Assembly (NCBI GenBank): GCA_018656865.1
Contig: JABHYO010000150.1
Coordinates: 1 to 64,000 of the forward strand
Direction: 5' to 3'
DNA length: 64,000 bases
Origin: Gammaproteobacteria bacterium
GTDB lineage: Bacteria; Pseudomonadota; Gammaproteobacteria; Pseudomonadales; Azotimanducaceae
The position numbers were made by a program, and so were the translations under genes. Positions 34,713-44,618 of the stretch are shown piece by piece; within the stretch, counting starts at the first letter, position 1; each line of letters starts with the position of its first letter. The notes under the pieces are model-generated. The model worked only from the letters and a program-made list of their open reading frames with translations, was not told the origin of the DNA and made no database searches.

Positions 34713-35466
34713 ACCTAAACCTCTGGGTGATTGTGGGATCAGCGTCTCACCCCTATCTCTAGGTACCGTCAAACTGGGTAGAAACACAGCGGTCAAGTAC
34801 CCCAGTACATTCTCTCTGCCGAGTGACGAAGAGGTCATCTCGTTGCTGGAGATGGCACGCGAATTTGGTATCAACCTAATTGATACGGCACCCGCTTATG
34901 GTACCAGCGAAGAGAGACTGGGCCGTCTTCTGCCCGGATTGAGAAAGGACTGGGTAATCTGCACCAAGGCCGGAGAGACTTTCGTGGACGGTCAGTCCAT
35001 CTACGACTTCTCCCGTTCGGCCATTGAATCGAGCGTCCGGCAGAGTCTTCACAATCTGAGAACCGATTATTTGGATGTGGTTCTGATTCATTCCGATGGC
35101 CGGGACCTTGAGATATTGAATGAAACCGACGCCATGCAAACACTACAAAAATTAAAGGACGAAGGTCTCGTTCGGCTAATTGGGATCTCCACCAAGACAG
35201 TAGAAGGCGGGTTTTCCGCCCTCGATGTCAGCGATGTATTGATGGTGACACTGAATCTCAAAGATCAGACCCAGCTGCCCCTTATCCGAGCAGCTGAAGA
35301 ACGCGGTTGTGGCATTCTTGTAAAAAAGGCCATGGCGAGCGGGCACGGCGATGCGACTGCGAACCTCAAATTCAGTCTTTCAACCCCAGGGGTTGGTTCG
35401 GTTGTTCTCGGGACCATTAATCCCGATCATCTGAAGCAGAATGTGGAAACCGCTCTCGCGCTCTAG
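34702..35466 (+). CDS. Aldo/keto reductase family protein
   Basis: LIDTAPAYGTSEERLGRLL; YLDVVLIHSDG; start at MRLEPKPLGDCG overlapping the preceding ORF by 11 nt. Confidence 0.82.
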   Translation: MRLEPKPLGDCGISVSPLSLGTVKLGRNTAVKYPSTFSLPSDEEVISLLEMAREFGINLIDTAPAYGTSEERLGRLLPGLRKDWVICTKAGETFVDGQSIYDFSRSAIESSVRQSLHNLRTDYLDVVLIHSDGRDLEILNETDAMQTLQKLKDEGLVRLIGISTKTVEGGFSALDVSDVLMVTLNLKDQTQLPLIRAAEERGCGILVKKAMASGHGDATANLKFSLSTPGVGSVVLGTINPDHLKQNVETALAL

Positions 35467-36875
35467 AGATCCCTGATCTTCTCAACAATGGCACTGGTCG
35501 AACAGTCTTCAACCAGGCTCAGGACTTTGACCTCTCCACCGGCATTCCGGACAATGTCTGCCCCAACCACCTGGTCGATGCCATAATCACCACCCTTCAC
35601 CAGCACATCAGGCTGGATCTGTTCGAGCAAACTCTCCGGCGTGTCTTTTTCGAACGACACCACCCAGTCGACAGCTGTCAGCCCTGCCAGCATCGTCATC
35701 CGACGATCGAGAGAGTTGATCGGGCGACCTTCTCCTTTCAGTTTTTGAACAGATTCATCCGAATTGATCGCAACGATAAGTCGGTCGCCTTCTTTCTTTG
35801 CCTCGGTCAGGTAGTCAACATGTCCAGCATGCAGAATGTCAAAGCAGCCATTGGTAAAAACGATTCTTTCGCCGCGTGATCGAGCCACCTGAACCGCAAT
35901 GACAAGCTGTTCTGCAGTCATCTTGCCCCTATCCAAAGGTTCATCGCGATCAAACTCAGCCCGCAGTTCGGGTCCCGATACACTGGTGACGCCGAAGTGA
36001 CTGACGACGATACCGGCAGCGACGTTGGCCAGCGCAACGGAATCTTTGAGTGTCTGACCAGACGCGAGGGCGGCGGCCAATACAGCAATCACGGTATCCC
36101 CTGCACCAGAAGTATCGTACACCTCCCTCGTTCGAGCGGGAAAGTGAGATTCTTCATCGTTCTTCTGGATCAGCGTCATGCCTTCAGATGCGCGAGTAAC
36201 CAGCATGGCCTCACAACCGATTCTTTCAATCAGGTGCCGGCACTTATCCACCATCTCTGCCTCAGTACTCCAACCATTGAGCGCACTTCGCAGTTCGAGC
36301 GTATTGGGTTTAATGACGGTGGCCCCTGCGTAGACTTCGAAGGGCTTGAATTTCGGATCAACATAGACAGGCAGTCCCCTGGCTCTTGCCGAGGCAATGA
36401 CCTGTTCAGGGTCCGTAAAAACACCCTTGTCATAGTCTGAGAAGACTATGCCATCACAACTCTCCGTGTCGTCCAGTAAGGCAATGAGATCTGCCGGGTC
36501 CACTTTGACGGGATCCTCAAAGTCCGCACGTATCATTTGCTGACTTTGACTGACCAGCCTGATCTTGGTAATGGTCGACCAGCCTGGCACTTCGACAAAT
36601 CTGCATCCGATTCCTGAGGATTCCAGCTTTGCCTTCAGCACCTGGGCCATATCATCGGCGCCTGTAGCGGCGATCAACATGGACCGGGCTCCCAATGTGG
36701 CGACATTGAGAGCGACATTGGCGGCACCGCCGGGCCTGTCCTCGATTTCCGATACATCTACAACAGGTATTGGTGCTTCCGCAGAGATACGGCGTGTCTC
36801 ACCGTGCCAATAACGATCAACCATGGCATCGCCAATGGTGAGGATACTGGCGTTATCAAATCGGGGAATTTTCAT
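35463..36875 (-). CDS. hldE: Bifunctional heptose 7-phosphate kinase / heptose 1-phosphate adenylyltransferase
   Basis: PfkB kinase domain plus FTNGCFDILHAGHVDYL nucleotidyltransferase domain. Confidence 0.96.
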   Translation of the reverse strand: MKIPRFDNASILTIGDAMVDRYWHGETRRISAEAPIPVVDVSEIEDRPGGAANVALNVATLGARSMLIAATGADDMAQVLKAKLESSGIGCRFVEVPGWSTITKIRLVSQSQQMIRADFEDPVKVDPADLIALLDDTESCDGIVFSDYDKGVFTDPEQVIASARARGLPVYVDPKFKPFEVYAGATVIKPNTLELRSALNGWSTEAEMVDKCRHLIERIGCEAMLVTRASEGMTLIQKNDEESHFPARTREVYDTSGAGDTVIAVLAAALASGQTLKDSVALANVAAGIVVSHFGVTSVSGPELRAEFDRDEPLDRGKMTAEQLVIAVQVARSRGERIVFTNGCFDILHAGHVDYLTEAKKEGDRLIVAINSDESVQKLKGEGRPINSLDRRMTMLAGLTAVDWVVSFEKDTPESLLEQIQPDVLVKGGDYGIDQVVGADIVRNAGGEVKVLSLVEDCSTSAIVEKIRDL

Positions 36876-36917
36876 TGAAGACAGGCATTCTGACGTGCGC
36901 GAAGTTTAGCACAATCA

Positions 36918-37877
36918 ATGTTCTTCCCGACTGATGCAAAACCCGCTAATGTGACCGCCGTGAACAACACCTCCCTTCGACAAGCTGAATTTCTAAAACC
37001 GGGTTACTGGCTCACCTGGATCGGCATCGGACTTATTCGACTGATCTGTTTCCTGCCACTATCCATTCGGGGGAAAGCAGGCAGCGGTCTGGGGCTGCTG
37101 GCCAGTATGGTCGCAACAAGACGGCGACACATCGTACGGACCAATCTGGAGCTCTGCTTCCCAGAAATTGGCCAGCAAGTACTAGATCAACTGCTTGTCG
37201 ATAATTTCAGATCGAGCGGGGTCTCTATTATCGAAACCGCCACGGTCTGGTTTGACGATCCATGGAGGTATCGCGACCTCGTCGACATTACCGGATTGGA
37301 CGAGCTACGCTCCGCAAAAGCCGAAGGCAGCGGCGTTATGTTGCTTGGCATGCATCTGTCTACTCTGGATTTTTGCGGCGCCGTACTGAGTACATATGAG
37401 CCATTTGATGTGATGTATCGTCGCAACAAAAACAGATTGCTCGAGGCTGTGATGACTCGTGGGAGGGAAAGAAACTTCGCTTCCGCCATCGAACGAAGCA
37501 ATGTGAGAATGGTTGTCCGACGCCTGAAGGAGGGTGCGGTTGTCTGGTACGGGCCCGACCAGGACTATGGCCGCAAACATTCCGTTTTCGCCCCTTTCTT
37601 TAACCGTCAGGCCGCAAGCATTACCGCCACAGCGCGCATCGTGAAGATGACAGGCTCTCCCGTCGTCGTTTTTTCTCACTATCGTGACCTTGCAACCGGT
37701 CGTTACAGGATTCATCTGGAACGCCTTACTAAAAATTTCCCGACGGACGACGAGATTGCGGACTGCACCTGTATAAACAATGTTATCGAGGAAGCTGTAT
37801 CGCGAGCACCGGCGCAATATTGGTGGTTACACAGGCGATTCAAGACGCAGCCAGAAGGTGAACCCAGACCCTATTGA
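36918..37877 (+). CDS. Lipid A biosynthesis acyltransferase (LpxL/HtrB family)
   Basis: LLGMHLSTLDFCGAVL and GPDQDYGRKHSVFAPFF. Confidence 0.9.
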   Translation: MFFPTDAKPANVTAVNNTSLRQAEFLKPGYWLTWIGIGLIRLICFLPLSIRGKAGSGLGLLASMVATRRRHIVRTNLELCFPEIGQQVLDQLLVDNFRSSGVSIIETATVWFDDPWRYRDLVDITGLDELRSAKAEGSGVMLLGMHLSTLDFCGAVLSTYEPFDVMYRRNKNRLLEAVMTRGRERNFASAIERSNVRMVVRRLKEGAVVWYGPDQDYGRKHSVFAPFFNRQAASITATARIVKMTGSPVVVFSHYRDLATGRYRIHLERLTKNFPTDDEIADCTCINNVIEEAVSRAPAQYWWLHRRFKTQPEGEPRPY

Positions 37878-38851
37878 TTTCGCCCAGATGTCAGTGTGTC
37901 GAGGAGCCCGAGAACCCGGGTCGCCGCTGCCTGAGTGGAGTAGTTTTCTTTCACCACGCTCCGACCTGCTTCTCCCATTCTCTGTCTCAGCTCCCTTGAG
38001 TTCACCAGTTGCTCAATCGCTGACAACCAGTCCTGCTCAGAATTCGCGAGAAAACCGGTAAGACCATGACGGACGACGTCGTGGTTGGCGCCTGTATCAG
38101 AGCTGACAACCGGTAAGCCTGCAGCCATGTACTGTATGACCTTGAGCGCGCACTTGCCGCGTGTCCAGCGATCGTCAACCATGGGTGCAATACCAATATG
38201 ACTTTTTGCGAGTTCACTTGTTTCCGTTACCTGCGACCAGGCTATATGTCGCGTCCTGAGGTGTTCGAAGTTCATCTGGAAATCACCAATAATCTTGAAT
38301 TCCAGATCGGGGAAGTGTGCTCCAATAGCATTCAGTGTGGCTCTGAAATGCTCAAGATATCGTGACGTTGAGCGGCTACCTATCCAGACCATCGACATTT
38401 GCTCTTCCTTCTGCTGCAAATGATAGTGGTCTGTTTCGACACTGGTCGGTACTAATTCAGCTACACCACCCAGATTTCGTGCTGCATCGCAAAGGTACGT
38501 GTTGCCTCCAAGGACGAGGTCGGCAGCCTCGACTATCGCGCGGTACCGACGACCTCTTGTTACCGACTTTTCACCGCTCGACTTTAGAAATATGGCATCG
38601 TCATGGTCGAAGACCAGAACCTTGGCAGTTCTACTCAGCAATCCTGCAACAAAGGTGTTCAGCAGTTTTCGTTGAATGAATACGGCATCAAAGGATGTGG
38701 ACCCCAGAACCGCACCAAGTTGACCGAGCGTACCGGGCTCGTTGAGAATCCTGACCTGGTCACCCCTTTCAACCAATGCTCTCGTGATGGGCTGAACACG
38801 ATATCGAGTCGCCGGATCCTCACTCGATTTGGTGAGGAAGAGATATCTCAT
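37871..38851 (-). CDS. Glycosyltransferase (GT4-like)
   Basis: C-terminal GT-B fold signature GKCALKVIQYMAAGLPVVSSDTGANHDVV. Confidence 0.82.
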   Translation of the reverse strand: MRYLFLTKSSEDPATRYRVQPITRALVERGDQVRILNEPGTLGQLGAVLGSTSFDAVFIQRKLLNTFVAGLLSRTAKVLVFDHDDAIFLKSSGEKSVTRGRRYRAIVEAADLVLGGNTYLCDAARNLGGVAELVPTSVETDHYHLQQKEEQMSMVWIGSRSTSRYLEHFRATLNAIGAHFPDLEFKIIGDFQMNFEHLRTRHIAWSQVTETSELAKSHIGIAPMVDDRWTRGKCALKVIQYMAAGLPVVSSDTGANHDVVRHGLTGFLANSEQDWLSAIEQLVNSRELRQRMGEAGRSVVKENYSTQAAATRVLGLLDTLTSGRNQ

Positions 38852-39486
38852 GCCGGTTTGTCAGCAACGACAATGATTTGTTTTGCGTAGTCTATGCCAA
38901 TCGCTCTGAATACCGGGTACAACAGGATGCGACGTAAAAACTTCTTGATCAGCGAGTCATGGTAGAGACGATGAACCGACACAACCCGGAACCCCGCCAG
39001 TCTCAGCAGGCCCCCCAATTCGTCGTAACAGAACGGAGTCACATGAGTCGCATCTCTTAAGAAAGCTGGTGGGTAGTAGACGTTCGGTGTGGTTAATACC
39101 ACCTTGCCGCCAGGCTTTACGTGATCGTACATCTTTTTCACCATTAGCCAGGCGCTGTCGAGACTAAGGTGTTCAATCATCTCAAAGGCGCAGACGATAT
39201 CGTAGCTGTCTTCAACCTCATCGATGTTCGTGAAGTCATGCTCGAAGGTCGAATCGATGTCGCAGGATTTGTAGTTATATTCGCCCCAATAGCCTTGCAT
39301 TTTTTGCCGTAGCGATCGGTCACCGGCACCTACTTCAAGCAGATCGACACCCCTCCGGCCAACCGTTGCCAGCACCTTGTGATAACGCCGGTCAACCGGT
39401 AGCGACCAGATTTTACCGAATTGATCCGCCACAGCCTGACGTTCACGGTACAACTTGTGCCAGTCGATAACCTGGAGATCCTTCAT
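38848..39486 (-). CDS. Class I SAM-dependent methyltransferase
   Basis: VDLLEVGAGDRSLR, DIVCAFEMIEHLSLDSAWLMVKKMYDHVKPGGKVVLTTPN. Confidence 0.85.
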   Translation of the reverse strand: MKDLQVIDWHKLYRERQAVADQFGKIWSLPVDRRYHKVLATVGRRGVDLLEVGAGDRSLRQKMQGYWGEYNYKSCDIDSTFEHDFTNIDEVEDSYDIVCAFEMIEHLSLDSAWLMVKKMYDHVKPGGKVVLTTPNVYYPPAFLRDATHVTPFCYDELGGLLRLAGFRVVSVHRLYHDSLIKKFLRRILLYPVFRAIGIDYAKQIIVVADKPA

Positions 39487-39488
39487 GA

Positions 39489-40598
39489 TTAGTCCCCGGT
39501 GACGGGCGCCACCTTTTCCACTTGAGGCAGAGTTCTTAAGTTCTGAAGCATGGCCGCGACGGAGAATTCCGCACCCAGACGTTCATGTGCCTTTGTGCTC
39601 AGTTCACTCTGTTCCTGTTTTGACAGCGTCTGCATTTTTTTTAATTTTTCCGCCAGATCCGCGACATCGCCACACCTGAACATGATACCGGCATCGGTAA
39701 CAACGCTGGCCGGACCCGGCGCATCAGAACACAGCACCGGCGTCGACGCGGCCATCGCTTCCAGCAGAACCATGCCAAATGCTTCTTCCCTGGTCGAAGG
39801 CAGTACAAAGGAATCGAAAGCCTTCATGTACTTTTTTGCATCCTCTCGACTGCCAGCGAAGATAACCCTATCGGCGATCCGCAGCCTTGCTGCCTGCTCC
39901 CGCAGCTGCTCTCGCAACTCTCCATCGCCTACTAGCGCCAGGACAGAATTGTCACCAAGCTTTGCAAAAGCATCGATTAACAGTGCATGGTTTTTCTTAG
40001 GGACAAGTCTGCCGATCGTCCCGTAACAGTATGCGCCGAGAGGTATACCCAGTTGGTGCCGAGCTGAAACCGAATCGAGAAGCGTTCCGGCCTCAATGGC
40101 ATGGGGTACCCTGTGTATCCGGTCCGCCAGATGCGGGTGGCTAGTTCTGACCTCATCACAGACCGGGTGGGACACACCCAATAGACTGACATTGTCCTTC
40201 CAAAACCGGGAAAAGACTGAGCGAGTTTTTCGCTTCAGAAATCCAAACTCATGCATCACACCGAGCACCAGACCAATGTCCATTTTCCGGTTGAGTAACA
40301 TCGAAAGGTAAAAGGGCTTGTACCGGTGGGCGATAACAATGTCAGGCACATCGTTTCCAATAAGGGCTTCGAGCTGAGCGACTATGCCGAATTTCAGCCC
40401 CCGCAGCGCGCCCTTCTCAAGCATCAGGAATTCGACCTCTCCCGGGACTGCGCTCACGATCTGGGGTGATTCGGCACCCCTTAGGAAAACGGTCCTGACA
40501 TCGCAATCGCCAAAGCTGCCTGCGTACTGTCTCGCTACAGTAGCAAAGGGACCTTTGAAGTCATGGCATATCTGCAGAACACGGGGTTTTCGTTCCAT
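39489..40598 (-). CDS. Glycosyltransferase family 4
   Basis: YGTIGRLVPKKNHALLIDAFAKL; VLPSTREEAFGMVLLEAMAASTPVL. Confidence 0.9.
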   Translation of the reverse strand: MERKPRVLQICHDFKGPFATVARQYAGSFGDCDVRTVFLRGAESPQIVSAVPGEVEFLMLEKGALRGLKFGIVAQLEALIGNDVPDIVIAHRYKPFYLSMLLNRKMDIGLVLGVMHEFGFLKRKTRSVFSRFWKDNVSLLGVSHPVCDEVRTSHPHLADRIHRVPHAIEAGTLLDSVSARHQLGIPLGAYCYGTIGRLVPKKNHALLIDAFAKLGDNSVLALVGDGELREQLREQAARLRIADRVIFAGSREDAKKYMKAFDSFVLPSTREEAFGMVLLEAMAASTPVLCSDAPGPASVVTDAGIMFRCGDVADLAEKLKKMQTLSKQEQSELSTKAHERLGAEFSVAAMLQNLRTLPQVEKVAPVTGD

Positions 40599-42337
40599 CA
40601 GCTGCTTGCGCTTTTAGTAACCAGCAGATCCTCCAGCACCAGGTATTCAAGATCAGAACCAAAGAACATGTTCAGCGCATCAGTTGGTGAACATACCATG
40701 GGCTCACCTCTTCTATTCATCGAGGTGTTTAGAACTGCACCGTTACCGTTTAGACGCTCCATTTCCTTTAACAGTGCATAATATCTCGGATTGGTCGATT
40801 CATCGACGATCTGTACACGAGATGTTCCATCTTCGTGAACCACCTCAGGTACCCGGTTTTTCCATTCCTCTGATACTTCGAAAGTGATCGTCATGTAAGG
40901 CGCCGGGTGATCTGTCTGAATCATGTCAGGTGCGACAGTGTCGAGAATACTCGGGCAAAAAGGTCGCCAACGCTCACGAAACTTGATCTGTTCATTGATT
41001 TTATCAGCGATACCGGGATAGCTCGGATTCCCCAGGATTGACCGACCGCCCAGCGCCCGGGGGCCAAATTCCATCCGACCCTGACACCAGGCAACGGGAT
41101 TGCCGGAAGCAAGCAGCGCAGCCGCCTTTTCGACGATATCGTCGTGACGCGTGAATGCGGGATGATCCGGATGGTCCTCACAGGCTTGAATACATTCATC
41201 ATTCGTATATCTGGGACCGAGATAGACGTGCTTCATCGGCTCAGGCGTCACTCCTCTTTTCCAACTGGCATAAGAAGCAGCACCTACCGCTGTTCCCGCA
41301 TCACTGGCAGCTGGTTGCACAAACAGTTCCTTTACGTATGGCAGATTGAGTATCTTCTGATTCAGCTTGACGTTCAGGGCACCACCACCTGAAAACACCA
41401 GCTTGCCGGATTCCTCCAAGAATTCCTTCAGATAGGTGTCAATTAGCGCCAATGAGATATTTTCGTACATTTTTTGCATGGCAGCGGCGTAATGAACATA
41501 GGGGTCATCAGCAAAATCACCCTGCCGTCTCGGACCAAGCCAGTCGATGAGTTTTTGCGAAAAATAGTAGCCCTTACGTCCCTCTTTGTACCTCCTGAGA
41601 CCTATGGTATTAACCAGCTCTGTATTGACCTTGATGTCGCGGCCATCGAATTCAACTAGCCGGGACAGGTCGTAAAGATCGGGGTCACCGTAGGGCGCCA
41701 TACCCATGACCTTGTATTCGCCGTCAAGCATCTCGAATCCCAGGTATTCCGTAAACGAGGCATAGAGCTGTCCCAGTGAGTCCGGATCGAAAAACTCCTT
41801 TACCTTGTGAATAACGCCGTTTTCACCGTAGCCAAAAAAGGTCGTCGCGTACTCGCCCTTGCCGTCTATCCCGAGAATGGCAACCTTGCCGTCAAAACCT
41901 GAGAGATGATAAGCGCTGCTGGCATGCGCCATGTGGTGTTCTACGGCATCAAACTCGATATCTTTCCATTCAATACCGAGCTCACTGAGCAGGCCCTGGA
42001 CTTTCTTAACATTCCGGCGGTAGTGACGGTTACCGTTGAATATAGCGTCAATCGAACGTTCCGGCGCGTACCAGTATCGTTTCGCGTAGTGCCACCGTGC
42101 CTTGCCTAACAAGCTTACCTTGCCATAGGGAAAGGCAACCACATCGACGTCTTTCGGGCGCAGCTTCGCCTCCCGCAGACAGTACCGTGATGCATGCAGT
42201 GGCATATCGTTTTTTGCGTGTTTCTGGCGCGTGAACCTTTCTTCTTCCGCAGCAGCGATCAGTTTGCCATCGACATAGATCGCAGCAGAGGGATCATGGG
42301 TCAGCGCACCTGACAATCCAAGAACAACGAGTGACAA
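40598..42337 (-). CDS. Carbamoyltransferase (NodU/CmcH family), LPS core associated
   Basis: LGLSGALTHDPSAAIYVDGKLIAAAEEERFTRQKH; GRMEFGPRALGGRSILGNP. Confidence 0.93.
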   Translation of the reverse strand: MSLVVLGLSGALTHDPSAAIYVDGKLIAAAEEERFTRQKHAKNDMPLHASRYCLREAKLRPKDVDVVAFPYGKVSLLGKARWHYAKRYWYAPERSIDAIFNGNRHYRRNVKKVQGLLSELGIEWKDIEFDAVEHHMAHASSAYHLSGFDGKVAILGIDGKGEYATTFFGYGENGVIHKVKEFFDPDSLGQLYASFTEYLGFEMLDGEYKVMGMAPYGDPDLYDLSRLVEFDGRDIKVNTELVNTIGLRRYKEGRKGYYFSQKLIDWLGPRRQGDFADDPYVHYAAAMQKMYENISLALIDTYLKEFLEESGKLVFSGGGALNVKLNQKILNLPYVKELFVQPAASDAGTAVGAASYASWKRGVTPEPMKHVYLGPRYTNDECIQACEDHPDHPAFTRHDDIVEKAAALLASGNPVAWCQGRMEFGPRALGGRSILGNPSYPGIADKINEQIKFRERWRPFCPSILDTVAPDMIQTDHPAPYMTITFEVSEEWKNRVPEVVHEDGTSRVQIVDESTNPRYYALLKEMERLNGNGAVLNTSMNRRGEPMVCSPTDALNMFFGSDLEYLVLEDLLVTKSASS

Positions 42338-42371
42338 AATACGGGCTCAGGATTACGGAAAGTCGCGTATT

Positions 42372-43799
42372 CTACGGTGCCTGAAGCAGGTCTGCGAATC
42401 TTTTTTCTACTACGGGTGCGGAAGTCCAGTTACGCATGAAGCGTGCCCGGTCTCTAATCCGGGCCTGCTCCTTCAGTCGATACAAGGAATGCTCGGTCAT
42501 CGAATCGAGATCGATAATAGCCGCCCCCTCACCTGTAAGGAGAAAATTACTGGCTTTGAGGTCCCCGTGACTCACCCCAGCCTCCTCAAGCTTTCGCAGA
42601 ATCTCAACTATCGACCTCATTTCGGCGTCAGGATTACTTTTTTCAGCCAGAGTCGTAGCATCGCATCCCTGTTCATACTCTGTAATGAAGTAGGCCCTGC
42701 CTCTGAACGGTCCGAACCTTTCTTCGACGAGGGCAACCGGTTTCAGGGTTTTGATGCCAAGGAACTCGAGCCTGAATGTATTCCCCCAGGAGACCCAGGC
42801 ACGGCTTTTTCTGAACAATCGATTCAGAAGATGGCCGGAACTCTTGATGTTGTATCGTTTGATTGCCAGTGGCCCTGAAGGACTGTTCACTTTCGCCACC
42901 GTCGCGGTATTACCGTTCTTCAACAACTGACCAGATTCAATCGCGCTATCAAGATCGTTGAGCATCGTTTGCATTTCCGGTGAATCATACCTGCGTTCGC
43001 AGACAGTAAACCTCCTGAACCTGGACACACAAGACAATCGCGTACACTCACGAAATGCTTTCTTAACATAGTCGTTTTTCCTGATGTCGCGCTTCTTTCG
43101 AACTTGGCTGAGTAAATTCTCCAAGCGGCTGTCTTTAGGCTGCCAATGCCTTTCCGATTCGTAAACAGGCAGCACCTTGGACATCAGATTGTCATGCCGG
43201 GCATGAAACTGAGCGACAAACAGGGCAAGGTTATCGAGGCTCTTTCCTTCGGACAATTTATCGACTCGCTTCCGGGAGACATCCCCACCATCGATGGTAT
43301 AGATACGTCCATTCTGAATGAGGAAATTTTCCGGATGTATGTCGTTCTGTACGACCCCTCCCTCATGAAGTTTAGCCAGATCGCTGATGACACCCTGCAT
43401 TATCAAGAGACGCTCTTCTTCAGAACTTTCACGCCAGACATCGATTAGATCCCGCGCACCACCGAGAAATTCAAAGGCAACAACCTTGCCACCTTCCGCC
43501 TCCAGAGTGCCCAGCCACTCTAGTGATGGTGTCAGCACTCCGGCCGCTTCAATGGCCTTAACACCTCTAACTTCCCGTCTGGTATAACGCCCTGCAAATC
43601 TTCCGATGAAGAGTTTCACCAGAATCTGTCTACCGTCTAGTTCGGCAACTGCAGCTATTCGGCGGCGAGGCAATAGCCTCAGAATCTTCAGCACGCCAAT
43701 CTGGCACACGGTGCCATCGTCCTTATGCACTGTAAGCTGGAAAGGCTCCCTCAATGACCTGCCAGCCTTGATCAACGATTCAGCGTTCAGATTGTTCAT
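42372..43799 (-). CDS. Tandem two-domain LPS-core kinase-like protein
   Basis: Two kinase catalytic motifs in one 475 aa chain: VQNDIHPENFLI..IDGGD and HGDLKASNFLL..IIDLD. Confidence 0.8.
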   Translation of the reverse strand: MNNLNAESLIKAGRSLREPFQLTVHKDDGTVCQIGVLKILRLLPRRRIAAVAELDGRQILVKLFIGRFAGRYTRREVRGVKAIEAAGVLTPSLEWLGTLEAEGGKVVAFEFLGGARDLIDVWRESSEEERLLIMQGVISDLAKLHEGGVVQNDIHPENFLIQNGRIYTIDGGDVSRKRVDKLSEGKSLDNLALFVAQFHARHDNLMSKVLPVYESERHWQPKDSRLENLLSQVRKKRDIRKNDYVKKAFRECTRLSCVSRFRRFTVCERRYDSPEMQTMLNDLDSAIESGQLLKNGNTATVAKVNSPSGPLAIKRYNIKSSGHLLNRLFRKSRAWVSWGNTFRLEFLGIKTLKPVALVEERFGPFRGRAYFITEYEQGCDATTLAEKSNPDAEMRSIVEILRKLEEAGVSHGDLKASNFLLTGEGAAIIDLDSMTEHSLYRLKEQARIRDRARFMRNWTSAPVVEKRFADLLQAP

Positions 43800-43811
43800 A
43801 ACTTCCTGTTG

Positions 43812-44558
43812 TTATTCACGACCGGAAAAAAAACCTAGTACTTTCCGAATCTCTCCCTTATCTGACCGATCGAGTCGACATCTGTTTCTATATGCCAGAT
43901 AAAATCGCAGGCGATCGGTTCTGCTCAACGACCATTTGCCAACCTTGTCGAGGCAGGCCAGGTCCTTAATTCTTCCTCTGGCGAGAAAAGGACCCGCCAT
44001 GGTCCTGCCCATCGGGCAGTCGATAATATAAACCCCCGGCTCCCGATCAAGCTCAACCAGAATGTTACGCCATTTCAGATCATTGTGAACAAAACCGCGC
44101 TCATGCATCGTGCGAACCGCCTCAGAAAGCCGACGGATGACCGCTTTCCGCCATTCCCGATCAAGCAAGAACTCACTTTCTTCCCTGGCAAGATCAGCAA
44201 GATCCCGAGTACCTTTGATCTCCCTGGTAACCAGCGCCCCCCGATAACCGTTCTCATCCTTTTCTTCACCGTAGGCCTCAACATCTGCTGTCGCGATACC
44301 CATTGCTCGAAACAGCAGCAGATTCTCCCATTCCGCCCGAAGCCTGCTCCTGCCTATCCAGCGGCGCAGACCCCGTCCACGACTGGCGTAACTCTTGACG
44401 TAATATGCTGCAGATCCTGCTTCAACACGAACGAGTCTGCTCATCCAGTTGGCGTTAATCTCCTCGCCTTCAGTGTTAAGGGCATCAGCGAGTGTGGCGA
44501 ACCGCAACCTCGCATCATCACTGCGCACCGTCCAATGACATCCCACGATACTGTTCAT
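43812..44558 (-). CDS. WaaP/RfaP-family LPS core kinase
   Basis: RGFVHNDLKWRNILVELDREPGVYIIDCPMGR catalytic loop; starts inside the last ATGA of the 20-bp repeat. Confidence 0.85.
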   Translation of the reverse strand: MNSIVGCHWTVRSDDARLRFATLADALNTEGEEINANWMSRLVRVEAGSAAYYVKSYASRGRGLRRWIGRSRLRAEWENLLLFRAMGIATADVEAYGEEKDENGYRGALVTREIKGTRDLADLAREESEFLLDREWRKAVIRRLSEAVRTMHERGFVHNDLKWRNILVELDREPGVYIIDCPMGRTMAGPFLARGRIKDLACLDKVGKWSLSRTDRLRFYLAYRNRCRLDRSDKGEIRKVLGFFSGRE

Positions 44559-44578
44559 GGCTGTTGATCTGGGCTCAT
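44555..44578 (-). CDS. Putative mini-ORF 3: MSPDQQP*
   Basis: ATG AGC CCA GAT CAA CAG CCA TGA; stop overlaps the ATG of the 43812-44558 gene as ATGA. Confidence 0.4.
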   Translation of the reverse strand: MSPDQQP

Positions 44579-44598
44579 GGCTGTTTACCTGGGCTCAT
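44575..44598 (-). CDS. Putative mini-ORF 2: MSPGKQP*
   Basis: ATG AGC CCA GGT AAA CAG CCA TGA; overlaps both neighbours as ATGA. Confidence 0.4.
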   Translation of the reverse strand: MSPGKQP

Positions 44599-44618
44599 GG
44601 CTGTTTATCTAGGCTCAT
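44595..44618 (-). CDS. Putative mini-ORF 1: MSLDKQP*
   Basis: ATG AGC CTA GAT AAA CAG CCA TGA; its ATG overlaps the stop of the waaP-like gene. Confidence 0.4.
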   Translation of the reverse strand: MSLDKQP

